Part shown: in pieces, positions 1 through 8,282 of the stretch
Numbering within the stretch: position 1 is the stretch's first letter
Layout: every line of letters starts with the position of its first letter
Origin: Streptomyces sp. M92
GTDB taxonomy: Bacteria; Actinomycetota; Actinomycetes; Streptomycetales; Streptomycetaceae
DNA length: 64,000 nt
Reading direction: 5' to 3'
Assembly (NCBI RefSeq): GCF_028473745.1
Contig: NZ_CP101137.1
Span: 6,889,501-6,953,500 of the forward strand
Notes under the pieces: generated by a model
The model's input: only the letters and a program-made list of their open reading frames with translations
What the model was told of the DNA's origin: nothing
The model's database searches: none
Position numbers and translations under genes: made by a program

Positions 1-402
1 GGCTATCCGGAGGGCATGGACCGGCTGCTGGGCGCCAACCCCGGGCTGTCCTCGCGCTTCACGACGCGGGTCGACTTCCCCTCGTACCGGCCGCTGGAGC
101 TCACCTCGATCGGGGAGGTGCTCGCGGCGGAGAACGGGGACGTGTGGGACGAGGAGGCGCTGGACGAGCTGCGGTCGATCGCCGGGCACGTGGTGGACCA
201 GGGGTGGATCGACGAGTTGGGGAACGGGCGGTTCCTGCGGACGCTGTACGAGAAGAGCTGTGCGTACCGGGATCTGCGGTTGTCGGTGTACCCGGGGGTG
301 TTGAGCCGGGACGATCTGGCGACGCTGCGGTTGCCGGATCTGATGCAGGCGTACGGGGAGGTGCTGTCGGGGAGGGGGCCGGGGGATCCGTCGGCCCTGT
401 GA
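1..402 (+). CDS. CbbX/CfxQ-type AAA+ ATPase, C-terminal end (5' truncated)
   Basis: The frame is open from the first base, so the start lies outside the window; 133 residues are visible. The NPGLSSRF stretch at visible residues 10-17 is the arginine-containing segment near the end of the ATPase core of CbbX/SpoVK-like AAA+ proteins. The rest is the helical lid: an acidic helix, then a region rich in Arg and Leu ending at a TGA. These proteins are ATP-driven remodelling enzymes; the substrate cannot be told here. The next gene lies 18 bp away on the opposite strand, so the two are convergent. Confidence 0.6.
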   Translation, partial: GYPEGMDRLLGANPGLSSRFTTRVDFPSYRPLELTSIGEVLAAENGDVWDEEALDELRSIAGHVVDQGWIDELGNGRFLRTLYEKSCAYRDLRLSVYPGVLSRDDLATLRLPDLMQAYGEVLSGRGPGDPSAL

Positions 403-420
403 GGCCCGCAGCCGGGGCGG

Positions 421-1458
421 TCACGTCGCCAGGGTCACCTCCCGGTGGGCCGGGTCGCGGACCTCGCCGACCAGGAGTTCCAGTACGTCCTCCAGGGCGA
501 CCAGGCCCAGGACCCTGCCCGACGCGTCCGTGACCTGGGCCAGGTGGGTGGCGGCGCGGCGCATCACGGTGAGGGCGTCGTCGAGGGGGAGGTCGGGGCG
601 GAGGGTCGTCATCGGGCGCCAGAGGTGCTGCGGTACGGCCCGGTCGGGGTCCTCGGCGTCGAGGACGTCCTTGACGTGGAGGTAGCCCATGAAGGGGCCC
701 GGCCCGGCCGCGACCGGGAAGCGTGAGTACCCGGTGCGGGCGGTGAGCCCGATGATCTGGCCCGGGGTGGCCGACGGGCCGACCGTCACCAGGGACTCGC
801 GGCCGAGCAGTACGTCCGTCACGGGGCGGGAGCCCAGTTCCAGGGCGTCCTCCAGGCGTTCCTGCGCCTCGGGGTCGAGCAGGCCCGCCTGACCGGCGTC
901 CTCCACCAGCCGGTTGAGCTGTTCACTGGTGAAGACGGCCTCGACCTCGTCCTTGGGCTCGACGCGGAACAGCCGCAGGATGCCCCGGGAGCAGGCGCCC
1001 AGGGCGAAGGTGACCGGCTTGCAGAGACGGGCGAAGGCGACGAGGCCGGGGCTCAGCCACAGCGCGGTCCTCTCGGGGGCGGCCATCGCGAGGTTCTTCG
1101 GAAGCATCTCGCCGATGACGAGGTGGCAGAAGACCACGGCGGCCAGCGCGATGACGTAGCCGAGCGGGTGGATGACGCCGTGCGGCAGGTGCATCCACTC
1201 GAAGACCGGTTCCAGCAGGCGCGCGACGGTCGGTTCGGCGACCGCGCCGAGGGTGAGTGAGCAGACCGTGATGCCGAACTGGGCGGCGGCCATCATCTGC
1301 GGCAGCCGCTCCAGACCGTACAGCACCTGGCGGGCGCGGGCGGTGCCGAGCGGTTCGATCTGGCTGCGGCGGACCGAGACCAGGGCGAACTCGGCGCCGA
1401 CGAAGAAGCCGTTGGCGAGCACGAGCAGCGCGGCGAAGAGGAGTTGCAGGACGCTCAT
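421..1458 (-). CDS. CNNM/CorC-family membrane protein with CBS domains (short paralogue)
   Basis: This 345-residue protein has a DUF21/CNNM transmembrane domain at about residues 1-180, with the family signature ANGFFVGAEFALV near the N-terminus and a GEMLPKN motif near residue 125. A CBS-pair region follows (about 200-330), including the LGLVALEDVLELLVGEVRD segment. It lacks the C-terminal CorC_HlyC domain of its upstream partner. Family members are linked to divalent cation (Mg2+/Co2+) efflux or homeostasis at the cytoplasmic membrane. The ATG overlaps the stop of the upstream paralogue (ATGA), so the two are probably translationally coupled and may form a heteromer (inference). Confidence 0.9.
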   Translation of the reverse strand: MSVLQLLFAALLVLANGFFVGAEFALVSVRRSQIEPLGTARARQVLYGLERLPQMMAAAQFGITVCSLTLGAVAEPTVARLLEPVFEWMHLPHGVIHPLGYVIALAAVVFCHLVIGEMLPKNLAMAAPERTALWLSPGLVAFARLCKPVTFALGACSRGILRLFRVEPKDEVEAVFTSEQLNRLVEDAGQAGLLDPEAQERLEDALELGSRPVTDVLLGRESLVTVGPSATPGQIIGLTARTGYSRFPVAAGPGPFMGYLHVKDVLDAEDPDRAVPQHLWRPMTTLRPDLPLDDALTVMRRAATHLAQVTDASGRVLGLVALEDVLELLVGEVRDPAHREVTLAT

Positions 1459-2786
1459 CGGGCGGCCTCCGGCACGGAGACCGGCGCCGTCCGCACCAGT
1501 CGTATGCGCTCGGCTCGGTAGTGGCCGACCCGGCGGACGCAGAGGCGCCAGCCGGGCAGTTCCGCGCGGTCGCCGACGGCCGGGATGCGGCCGAGCAGGT
1601 CGGCGACGAGGCCGGCCGCGGTCTCGTACGGGCCCTCGGGGGCGTCCAGGCCGATGCGGCGCAGGGCGTCGACGCGGCAGCTGCCGTCCACGTCCCAGGC
1701 GGGCCGGCCGTCCTCGGGCGGGGCGGCGGCGAGTTCGGGGGCGTCCAGTCCGTCGTGCTCGTCTCGGACCTCGCCGACCAGTTCCTCGACGATGTCCTCC
1801 AGGGTGACGACGCCGGCCGTGCCGCCGTACTCGTCGACGACGACCGCGATGGGCTGTTCGCTGCGCAGGCGGGTGAGGAGGGGCCGGACGGGCAGGGTCT
1901 CGGGGACCAGCAGCGCCGGCTGGGCGATGCGGCCGGCGGGGGTGCGCAGCCGGTCGTGCGCGGGAACGGCGAGCGCGTCCTTGAGGTGGACCATGCCGAC
2001 GATCTCGTCGATCTTCTCCCGGTAGACGGGGAAGCGGGACAGGCCGGTGGCGCGGGTCAGGTTGACCACGTCCTCGGCGGTGGCCGAGGAGTGCAGGGCG
2101 CTGACCTTCACGCGTGGGGTCATGACGTGCTGCGCGGTCAGTTCGCCGAGCGACAGGGTACGGACGAACAGGTCGGCGGTGTCCTGTTCCAGCGCGCCGG
2201 CCCGGGCGGAGTGCCGGGCCAGGGACACCAGTTCGTCGGGGGTGCGGGCGGAGGCCAGCTCTTCGGCAGGTTCGACGCCGAGCGTGCGGACCAGGCGGTT
2301 GGCCACGGCGTTCAGGGAGGCGATCACCGGGTGGAACAGGCGGGCGAAGGCGTGCTGGGGGCCGGCGACGAAGCGGGCGACCTGGAGGGGCCTGGACACC
2401 GCCCAGTTCTTGGGCACCAGCTCGCCGACCACCATCTGGACCGCCGACGCCAGCAGCATGCCGACGACGACCGCGACGCCGGGGACGGCACCGTCGGGGA
2501 CGCCGATCGCCGTGAAGGGAGCGTCCAGGAGTCGGGCGAGCGCCGGTTCGGCGAGCATGCCGACGACGAGGGAGGTGATGGTGATGCCGAGCTGGGTGCC
2601 GGAGAGCTGGAAGGACAGCTCCTTCAGGGACTCGACGACCCGGCGGGCGCGCCGGTCGCCGTCGGCGGCGGCCTGTTCGGCGTCGGGGCGTTCGACGGTC
2701 ACCAGGCCGAACTCGGCGGCGACGAAGAAGCCGTTGGCGAGGATGAGCACGAAGGCGGCTGCCAGGAGCAGCAGGGGGCTGGTCAT
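1455..2786 (-). CDS. CNNM/CorC-family membrane protein with CBS and CorC_HlyC domains
   Basis: This 443-residue protein is the longer of two adjacent paralogues. It has a DUF21/CNNM transmembrane part (about 1-190; ANGFFVAAEFGLV and GELVPKN motifs), two CBS domains (about 205-330; ending TLEDIVEELVGEVRDE) and a C-terminal CorC_HlyC-type domain (about 345-430; WDVDGSCRVDALRR and LGRIP). It probably takes part in divalent cation transport. It is the first gene of a two-gene unit with a 4-bp overlap to the shorter paralogue. The ATG at 2786 begins a hydrophobic helix immediately, and the Shine-Dalgarno match upstream is weak. Confidence 0.92.
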   Translation of the reverse strand: MTSPLLLLAAAFVLILANGFFVAAEFGLVTVERPDAEQAAADGDRRARRVVESLKELSFQLSGTQLGITITSLVVGMLAEPALARLLDAPFTAIGVPDGAVPGVAVVVGMLLASAVQMVVGELVPKNWAVSRPLQVARFVAGPQHAFARLFHPVIASLNAVANRLVRTLGVEPAEELASARTPDELVSLARHSARAGALEQDTADLFVRTLSLGELTAQHVMTPRVKVSALHSSATAEDVVNLTRATGLSRFPVYREKIDEIVGMVHLKDALAVPAHDRLRTPAGRIAQPALLVPETLPVRPLLTRLRSEQPIAVVVDEYGGTAGVVTLEDIVEELVGEVRDEHDGLDAPELAAAPPEDGRPAWDVDGSCRVDALRRIGLDAPEGPYETAAGLVADLLGRIPAVGDRAELPGWRLCVRRVGHYRAERIRLVRTAPVSVPEAAR

Positions 2787-2952
2787 GATGCCGCCGCCTG
2801 TGCTGGCTCACAGCAGGGGGCGGCGCAGGTACTGCAGGACGGTCCGTCCATCGCCGGAGGGAGTCACTCCTCGGGTAGCGGGGACCCCCGCGCACCGGGC
2901 GGAGCGACGGGGCGAGGACGCGACGGCCGCGTCCTCGTTCCCAGATTAATCA

Positions 2953-2985
2953 CGAAAAGGGCGCCCGCGGCAGGGGCGGCGCCCC
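2953..2985 (-). terminator. Rho-independent terminator after the PH-domain gene
   Basis: GGGCGCC at 2959-2965 pairs with GGCGCCC at 2978-2984, with a GC-rich loop. On the minus strand the stem is followed directly by CTTTTCG. It sits a few bases beyond the stop at 2990, so it would end the rib-his-PH transcript. Confidence 0.65.
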
Positions 2986-2989
2986 CGCG

Positions 2990-3457
2990 TCAGCCGCGTG
3001 GTGCCTCGGGGGTGGCGCCGGAACGGGCCTCGACGAGGGCGCGCAGGGCGCGCGCGTCCTGGATGGCGCGCTGCCGGGCGATGCCCGGCTGGATGCCGAG
3101 CGCGGGCAGGCTGGTGCCGTCGCTGAGGTCGAGGAAGGCCCAGGGGTCGCCCTGCCGGAGGTTGACCCGGAGGATCTCGGCCCAGGCCAGGCGCCGCTTG
3201 TTGGTGAGGTTGACGACGGTGACGCCCGTCTCGTCGGCGGTGACGTGGGGCCGGGCCAGCACGACCAGGACGCCCGCGAGGAGGAGGGCGGTCAGCGCGA
3301 AGCTGATCCGCTCTCCCGCGCTGAGGCTGTCCAGCAGGATGCCGACCGTCGTGATGGAGGCGAAGGTGGCGACGGCGAGGACGGTCAGGATGGCGCGGGT
3401 GCGGCCCGGCCGGAAGGTGACGGGCAGGACCGGCAGGTCCGGCGTGGTGTCGGGCAT
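2990..3457 (-). CDS. Small membrane protein with bacterial PH domain
   Basis: This is a 155-residue protein. Two hydrophobic helices (about residues 20-42 and 52-68) are separated by a short turn. A beta-rich domain of the bPH type follows (about 70-150): VTADETGVTVVNLTNKRRLAWAEI, then the tryptophan-containing WAFLDLSDG. Bacterial PH-domain membrane proteins of this kind have no settled function. The gene starts 21 bp after the hisG stop on the same strand and a terminator-like hairpin follows, so it is probably the last gene of the rib-his transcript. Confidence 0.75.
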   Translation of the reverse strand: MPDTTPDLPVLPVTFRPGRTRAILTVLAVATFASITTVGILLDSLSAGERISFALTALLLAGVLVVLARPHVTADETGVTVVNLTNKRRLAWAEILRVNLRQGDPWAFLDLSDGTSLPALGIQPGIARQRAIQDARALRALVEARSGATPEAPRG

Positions 3458-3478
3458 GGCGTTGCTCCGGTGTCCCGC

Positions 3479-4336
3479 TCAGAGGCGGCAGGCGTGGATG
3501 GCCGTGGTCAGGATGGCCCGGGCGCCGATCTCGTACAGGTCGTCCATGATCCGCTGGGCGTCCTTGGCGGGGACCATGGCGCGGACGGCGACCCAGCCCT
3601 CGTTGTGCAGCGGGGAGACGGTCGGGGACTCCAGGCCGGGGGTGAGGGCGACGGCCTTCTCCAGCTGCTCCACGCGGCAGTCGTAGTCCATCATCACGTA
3701 CGTCCGGGCCACCAGGACGCCCTGGAGGCGGCGCAGGAACTGCTGGACCTTGGGCTCGGTCGTCTCGTCGGGCTCCGCGCCGGAGCGGCGGATCACGACG
3801 GCCTCGGACTTCATGATGGGCTCGCCGAAGACCTCCAGGCCCGCGTTGCGCAGCGACGTCCCGGTCTCGACGACGTCCGCGATGACCTCGGCGACGCCCA
3901 GCTCGATGGCGGTCTCGACGGCGCCGTCGAGGTGGACGACGGAGGCGTCGACGCCCTGTTCGGCCAGGTGGGCGGCGACGATGCCCTCGTAGGAGGTGGC
4001 GACGGTGCGGCCCTTGAGGTCGGTGACGCCGTTCGCGGTGCCCGGCTTGCCGGCGAAGCGGAAGGTGGAGCGGGCGAAGCCGAGCGGGAGGATCTCCTCG
4101 GCGTCGGCGCCGGAGTCGATCAGCAGGTCGCGGCCGGTGATGCCGATGTCGAGCTTGCCGGAGGAGACGTAGATCGCGATGTCCCGGGGGCGCAGGTAGA
4201 AGAACTCGACCTCGTTGGTCGGGTCGACGATGCGCAGTTCCTTGGACTCGCGGCGCTGCTGGTAGCCGGCCTCATGCAGCATCTCCCCCGCGGGGCCTGA
4301 CAGGGAACCCTTGTTGGGGACGGCGATGCGCAGCAT
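3479..4336 (-). CDS. hisG: ATP phosphoribosyltransferase (long form)
   Basis: HisG catalyses the first step of histidine biosynthesis, joining ATP and PRPP to N1-(5-phosphoribosyl)-ATP. The protein has 285 residues. It begins RIAVPNKGSL, carries DIGITGRDLL near residue 64 and the PRPP-binding loop ADVVETGTSLR near residue 155, and has a C-terminal regulatory HisG_C domain (about 205-285). That is the long, histidine-feedback-regulated form, which does not need HisZ. The ATG at 4336 is preceded by AAAGGAAG at suitable distance. hisE lies 49 bp upstream on the same strand, the usual Streptomyces hisE-hisG pairing. Confidence 0.96.
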   Translation of the reverse strand: MLRIAVPNKGSLSGPAGEMLHEAGYQQRRESKELRIVDPTNEVEFFYLRPRDIAIYVSSGKLDIGITGRDLLIDSGADAEEILPLGFARSTFRFAGKPGTANGVTDLKGRTVATSYEGIVAAHLAEQGVDASVVHLDGAVETAIELGVAEVIADVVETGTSLRNAGLEVFGEPIMKSEAVVIRRSGAEPDETTEPKVQQFLRRLQGVLVARTYVMMDYDCRVEQLEKAVALTPGLESPTVSPLHNEGWVAVRAMVPAKDAQRIMDDLYEIGARAILTTAIHACRL

Positions 4337-4385
4337 GAGGTCGGCTTCCTTTGTGTGGAGGGGTGGAGAAGAAGGGGGTCCGGCT

Positions 4386-4658
4386 TTACAGGTGGGCGTA
4401 GACGTCGTCCAGGGAGATGCCGCGGGCGACCATCATCACCTGGACGTGGTACAGCAGCTGGGAGATCTCCTCGGCCGCCGCGTCCTTGCCCTCGTACTCG
4501 GCGGCCATCCAGACCTCGGCGGCCTCCTCGACGACCTTCTTGCCGATGGCGTGGACCCCCTTGTCCACCAGTTCGGCGGTGCGGGAGGTGGCGGGGTCGC
4601 CGTTCGCGGCCTTGTGCTGGAGCTCGGTGAAGAGCTCCTCGAAAGTCTTCTTGGACAT
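4386..4658 (-). CDS. hisE: Phosphoribosyl-ATP pyrophosphohydrolase
   Basis: This enzyme hydrolyses phosphoribosyl-ATP to phosphoribosyl-AMP and pyrophosphate, the second step of histidine biosynthesis. The 90-residue protein shows the all-alpha MazG-like fold signatures KKVVEEAAEVWMA and EEISQLLYHVQVMM, with the metal-binding acidic residues in EEAAE. I chose ATG 4658 (MSKKTFEEL), the usual N-terminus of the family. A GTG at 4670 in frame would add four residues but has no ribosome-binding site. The gene starts 13 bp after the ribH stop, which links the histidine genes to the riboflavin transcript. Confidence 0.95.
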   Translation of the reverse strand: MSKKTFEELFTELQHKAANGDPATSRTAELVDKGVHAIGKKVVEEAAEVWMAAEYEGKDAAAEEISQLLYHVQVMMVARGISLDDVYAHL

Positions 4659-4671
4659 GGTGGCGCCCACT

Positions 4672-5178
4672 TTACGCGTAGTGCCGGCCGGCCTGACGCC
4701 ACGGTTCGGATACTGAGCGGAGGGTGGCCGCCGTGGCGACGGCCGCGGTCACCGCCTCGTGGCCCTTGTCCTCGCTGGAGCCCTCGATGCCGGCCCGGTC
4801 GAGGGCCTGCTCCTCGGTGTCGCAGGTGAGGACGCCGAAGCCGACGGGGACGCCGGTCTCCACGGAGACCTGGACCAGGCCCTGGGTGACGCCCTGGCAC
4901 ACGTAGTCGAAGTGCGGGGTGCCGCCGCGGATGACGACGCCGAGGGCGACGATCGCGTCGTAGCCGCGGCCGGCGAGGACCTTGGCGACGACCGGCAGCT
5001 CGAAGCTGCCGGGGACCCTGAGCAGGGTCGGCTCGTCGATGCCGAGCTCGTGCAGGGCGCGCAGGGCGCCGTCGACCAGTCCGTCCATCACCTTGTCGTG
5101 CCACAGCGACGCGATGACGGCGACCCTGAGGTCCCCGACGTCGCGTACGGACAATTCCGGTGCACCCTTGCCGCTCAC
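4672..5178 (-). CDS. ribH: 6,7-dimethyl-8-ribityllumazine synthase
   Basis: RibH condenses 5-amino-6-ribitylaminouracil with 3,4-dihydroxy-2-butanone 4-phosphate to form lumazine, the penultimate step to riboflavin. The 168-residue protein has the family landmarks ASLWHDKVMDG (substrate loop), VPGSFELPVVAK (about 57-68), ALGVVIRGGTPHFDYVC (about 80-96, with the catalytic His) and GFGVLTCDTEEQA (about 112-124). The GTG start at 5178 has GAGGAG five bases upstream. It is the last rib gene of the unit and is followed directly by hisE. Confidence 0.97.
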   Translation of the reverse strand: MSGKGAPELSVRDVGDLRVAVIASLWHDKVMDGLVDGALRALHELGIDEPTLLRVPGSFELPVVAKVLAGRGYDAIVALGVVIRGGTPHFDYVCQGVTQGLVQVSVETGVPVGFGVLTCDTEEQALDRAGIEGSSEDKGHEAVTAAVATAATLRSVSEPWRQAGRHYA

Positions 5179-5199
5179 GTGTCTCCTCGCGTTGCTTGC

Positions 5200-6543
5200 T
5201 TACTGGTTGCCGCAGGTGGACACGGGCGTCGTGTCCAGCCAGGGCAGGTCGTGTCCCATCCGGTCCCGCTTGGTGCGCAGGTAGCGGAGGTTGTGTTCGC
5301 CCGCCTGGACGGGCATCGGCTCACGGCCGGTGACCTGGATGCCGTGCCGTTCCAGGGCGTCGCTCTTGTCCGGGTTGTTGGTCATCAGGCGGACGGAGCG
5401 GACGCCGAGGTCGTCGAGGATCTGGGCGCCGGCTCCGTAGTCGCGGGCGTCGGCGGGCAGGCCGAGCTCCAGGTTGGCGTCGAGGGTGTCGCGGCCGCGC
5501 TCCTGGAGTTCGTAGGCGCGCAGCTTGGACATCAGGCCGATGCCGCGTCCCTCGTGGCCGCGCAGGTAGACGACCACTCCCCTGCCCTCGGCCTGGATGC
5601 GGTCCAGGGAGGCGTCCAGCTGAGGGCCGCAGTCGCAGCGCTGGGAGCCGAAGACGTCGCCGGTGAGGCATTCGGAGTGGATGCGGACGAGGACGCCCTC
5701 GCCGTCGCCGATCTCACCGTGGACGAGGGCGACGTGCTCGACGCCGTCGACGGTGGAGCGGTAGCCGTACGCCGTGGACTCGCCGTGCCGGGTGGGCAGG
5801 TGGACCTCGGCCTCGCGGCGGACGGTGGGCTCGGCGCTGCGGCGGTAGGCGATCAGGTCCTCGATGGAGATGATCGTCAGGCCGTGCTTGCGGGCGAACG
5901 GGATCAGCTCGGGCAGCCGCAGCATGCGCCCGTCCTCGCCGGCGATCTCGACGATGGCGCCCGCGGGGCGCAGGCCCGCGAGGCGGGCGAGGTCGACGGC
6001 GGCCTCGGTGTGGCCGTTGCGGACGAGTACGCCGCCGGAGCGGGCGCGGAGCGGGAAGACGTGCCCGGGGCGGACCAGGTCGGCCGGCTCGGCGGTGCCG
6101 CTCGCCAGGAGCTGGAGGGTGGTGGCGCGGTCGGAGGCGGAGATGCCGGTGCTGACGCCGTGCACGGCGGTGGCGTCCACGGAGACGGTGAAGGCGGTCT
6201 TCATCGACTCGGTGTTGTCGTCGACCATCTGCGGCAGGCGCAGCCGGTCCAGTTCGTCGCCCTCCATGGGGGCGCAGATCAGGCCGCGGCACTCGCTCAT
6301 CATGAAGGCGACGATCTCCTCGGTCGCCTTCTCGGCGGCGATGACGAGGTCGCCCTCGTTCTCGCGGTTCTCGTCGTCGACGACCACGACGGGCCGGCCG
6401 GCGGCGATGTCCGCGATCGCCTGCTCGACGGGGTCGAGAGCGAGGTCGTCGATGCCGTCGGTGCTGTAGAGGATGGGTGAGGCGAGAGGGGCGGCGCGAA
6501 GCGCCTCGGTCAGGGCGGTGGTGGGAGACGGGCGGGCGCTCAT
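5200..6543 (-). CDS. ribBA: Bifunctional DHBP synthase / GTP cyclohydrolase II
   Basis: This fusion of two riboflavin enzymes has 447 residues. The N-terminal half (about 30-235) is RibB, making 3,4-dihydroxy-2-butanone 4-phosphate; DDENRENEGDL and the GVSTGISASDRATT and RPGHVFPL segments are its hallmarks. The C-terminal half (about 240-445) is RibA, GTP cyclohydrolase II, with the zinc site in SECLTGDVFGSQRCDCG and the GHEGRGIGL motif. A short, variable N-terminal extension precedes the RibB core. The ATG at 6543 overlaps the stop of ribM by 4 bp. Confidence 0.97.
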   Translation of the reverse strand: MSARPSPTTALTEALRAAPLASPILYSTDGIDDLALDPVEQAIADIAAGRPVVVVDDENRENEGDLVIAAEKATEEIVAFMMSECRGLICAPMEGDELDRLRLPQMVDDNTESMKTAFTVSVDATAVHGVSTGISASDRATTLQLLASGTAEPADLVRPGHVFPLRARSGGVLVRNGHTEAAVDLARLAGLRPAGAIVEIAGEDGRMLRLPELIPFARKHGLTIISIEDLIAYRRSAEPTVRREAEVHLPTRHGESTAYGYRSTVDGVEHVALVHGEIGDGEGVLVRIHSECLTGDVFGSQRCDCGPQLDASLDRIQAEGRGVVVYLRGHEGRGIGLMSKLRAYELQERGRDTLDANLELGLPADARDYGAGAQILDDLGVRSVRLMTNNPDKSDALERHGIQVTGREPMPVQAGEHNLRYLRTKRDRMGHDLPWLDTTPVSTCGNQ

Positions 6544-7184
6544 GCGGGCGCTCCTTCCGGGACGGGCCGCGCCGCGGTGCGGGAGCGCAGCCACCAGTCG
6601 CGCAGGCCCCACAGGACGAGCGCGCCGTAGATGACGTAGACGAAGCCGGAGAAGGCGAAGCCGTTGGCGAAGTTCAGCGGTACGCCGACCAGGTCGACCA
6701 GCAGCCAGGCGAACCAGAACTCGACCATGCCGCGCGCCTGGGCGTACATGGCGACGACGGTGCCGACGAAGATGTACGCGTCCGGCCAGGGATCCCAGGA
6801 CAGGGTGGGGAAAGCGGTGAACAGGCCGCCGACGGCGAGGGTGCCGACGGCGGCGGCCGCGACGAGGGTGCCGCGCTCGCGCCAGGTGGCGAAGCGGACG
6901 GCGATGGAGCCGTCCTGCGTCTGCCGCCGGCCGCGGTTCCACTGCCAGAAGCCCCAGGCGGCGACGAGCATGACGACGACCTGCTTGCCGGCGCTGCCGG
7001 AGAGGTGGGCGGTGGCGAAGGCCGTGAAGAGGATGAGCCCGGAGACGAACTGCACGGGCCAGGTCCATATCGAGCGCCGCCAGCCGAGCGCGAGGCCGAG
7101 CAGACCGATCACGTTGCCGATCATGTCCGACCACTTGATGTGCTGGTCGAAGAGGGTGAACGCCTCGGAGTTGAGCCAGTTCAC
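6540..7184 (-). CDS. ribM: PnuC-family riboflavin transporter
   Basis: This is a 214-residue membrane protein of the PnuC (nicotinamide mononucleotide/riboflavin transporter) family. It has about seven hydrophobic segments and the typical aromatic-rich features GWRRSIWTWPVQFVSG and WAWGFWQWNRG. Family members embedded in rib operons of actinobacteria (RibM) take up riboflavin rather than NMN; the placement between ribE and ribBA supports that assignment (inference from context). The GTG start at 7184 overlaps the ribE stop as GTGA, and the stop overlaps the ribBA start as ATGA, so translation of all three is likely coupled. Confidence 0.88.
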   Translation of the reverse strand: MNWLNSEAFTLFDQHIKWSDMIGNVIGLLGLALGWRRSIWTWPVQFVSGLILFTAFATAHLSGSAGKQVVVMLVAAWGFWQWNRGRRQTQDGSIAVRFATWRERGTLVAAAAVGTLAVGGLFTAFPTLSWDPWPDAYIFVGTVVAMYAQARGMVEFWFAWLLVDLVGVPLNFANGFAFSGFVYVIYGALVLWGLRDWWLRSRTAARPVPEGAPA

Positions 7185-7783
7185 CGGGTGCCCCCCTGGG
7201 TGCCGAGCAGCCGCTCCACGTACTTGGCGATGACGTCCACCTCGAGGTTGACCGGGTCGCCGGGCTGCTTGATGCCGAGCGTGGTCAGGGCGAGGGTGGT
7301 GGGGATGAGGCTGACGGTGAAGAAGTCGGGGCCGGCGTCGACGACGGTGAGGCTGATGCCGTCGACGGTGATGGAGCCCTTCTCGACGACGTAGCGGGCG
7401 AGGTCGGCCGGGAGGGAGATCCTGACGAGCTCCCAGTGCTCGGACGGCTTGCGCTCCAGGATCTCGCCGGTGCCGTCCACGTGGCCCTGCACGATGTGCC
7501 CGCCGAGGCGGGCGCCGACGGCGGTGGGACGCTCCAGGTTGACGCGGGAGCCGGTGGTGAGGACGCCCAGGCTGGAGCGGTTGAGGGTTTCCGCCATCAC
7601 GTCGGCGGTGAACTCGTCGCCCTCGTGGTCGACGACGGTGAGGCAGACGCCGTTGACGGCGATGGAGTCGCCGTGCCGTGCCCCTTCGGTGACCGCGGGG
7701 CCGCGCAGGCGGAAGCGGCAGGCGTCGTCGAGGGTCTCGACGGCGGTGACCTCGCCCAGCTCTTCGACGATTCCGGTGAACAC
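7181..7783 (-). CDS. ribE: Riboflavin synthase, alpha chain
   Basis: RibE dismutates two lumazine molecules to riboflavin. The 200-residue protein consists of two similar lumazine-binding barrels. The first begins FTGIVEELGEV, with VNGVCLTV near residue 46; the second contains GHIVQGHVDGTGE, then VDGISLTVVD. I chose GTG 7783 because FTGIVEE is the invariant N-terminus and AGGAGG lies nine bases upstream; reading further upstream runs into riboswitch leader sequence. First gene of the rib unit, about 155 nt downstream of an FMN riboswitch. Confidence 0.96.
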   Translation of the reverse strand: MFTGIVEELGEVTAVETLDDACRFRLRGPAVTEGARHGDSIAVNGVCLTVVDHEGDEFTADVMAETLNRSSLGVLTTGSRVNLERPTAVGARLGGHIVQGHVDGTGEILERKPSEHWELVRISLPADLARYVVEKGSITVDGISLTVVDAGPDFFTVSLIPTTLALTTLGIKQPGDPVNLEVDVIAKYVERLLGTQGGTR

Positions 7784-7938
7784 TTCCCGGGTCCTCCTGC
7801 CTCTTCGGGCACGGACTCCGGGGCTGTCGAGAGCGACAGAGACCGCGAGCGAGGACACCGGTGACGACGACGCCGGACAGGGCCCGCCCGTGACAGGCGT
7901 GCCCAGAGATCGGCGGCGCGCACGCATGCTCGCCCGCC

Positions 7939-8065
7939 GCGCACTGCCTCCCATCCGGACTTTAACCGTCGGTCCAGGAATTTCACCTGGTCAACCGGTC
8001 GCTGGAGGCGACCGGGTCGCGGACTGTAACCGCCGGTTCGGACTTTCACCGACCCCGGAGTGCGC
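7939..8065 (-). promoter_or_regulatory. FMN riboswitch (RFN element)
   Basis: On the minus strand the leader shows the conserved RFN blocks in order: GGGGTCGGTGAAAGTCCG, then ACCGGCGGTTACAGTCCGCGA, then AGGTGAAATTCCTG, then CCGACGGTTAAAGTCCGGAT, and finally GGGAGGCAGTGCG. The closing P1 helix pairs GCGCACT (revcomp of 8059-8065) with AGTGCGC (revcomp of 7939-7945). It precedes ribE by about 155 nt and should repress the rib genes when FMN is plentiful. No clear U-tract terminator follows, so control of translation or Rho-type termination is possible. Confidence 0.95.
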
Positions 8066-8207
8066 TGCTTCTGGTACAGGGCCAGTGTGCCACGCCCGGT
8101 GACCGTCCATGCGGACGGAGTGTGTGGAGTGGCTCACAGAGCACCCCTCCACCGGAACCCGTCCCCGACGCGCCACGCCAACCGGGCCGTCGTCACTCCG
8201 ACTTGGA

Positions 8208-8252
8208 ATTGGTCCATACCTATTGACTCACTGGTCTAGTCCTCTCTAGGGT
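8208..8252 (+). promoter_or_regulatory. Chitinase promoter with paired DasR-like direct repeats
   Basis: Two 12-bp direct repeats, TGGTCCATACCT (8210-8221) and TGGTCTAGTCCT (8232-8243), start 22 bp apart, about two helical turns. This is the arrangement known in Streptomyces chitinase promoters. The second sits in ACTGGTCTAGTCCTCT (8230-8245), which matches the DasR site ACTGGTCTAGACCACT at 14 of 16 positions as I recall that consensus. A vegetative-type promoter overlaps them: TTGACT (8223-8228), an 18-bp spacer, then TAGGGT (8247-8252). A bound repressor would cover both core elements. Confidence 0.8.
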
Positions 8253-8282
8253 CTGCGCAACTTCCGTGGAGAGGAACCGACT

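Noticed and set aside
421..2895. Very long minus-strand frame covering both CNNM genes
   Set aside because: Its upstream part runs out of frame through the longer CNNM gene and is Arg/Pro-rich; only the part from 1458 down is the real short paralogue.
8254..8261. TGCGCAAC near the chitinase start, reverse complement of the phased motif
   Set aside because: Single copy within a DasR-type promoter; likely chance.
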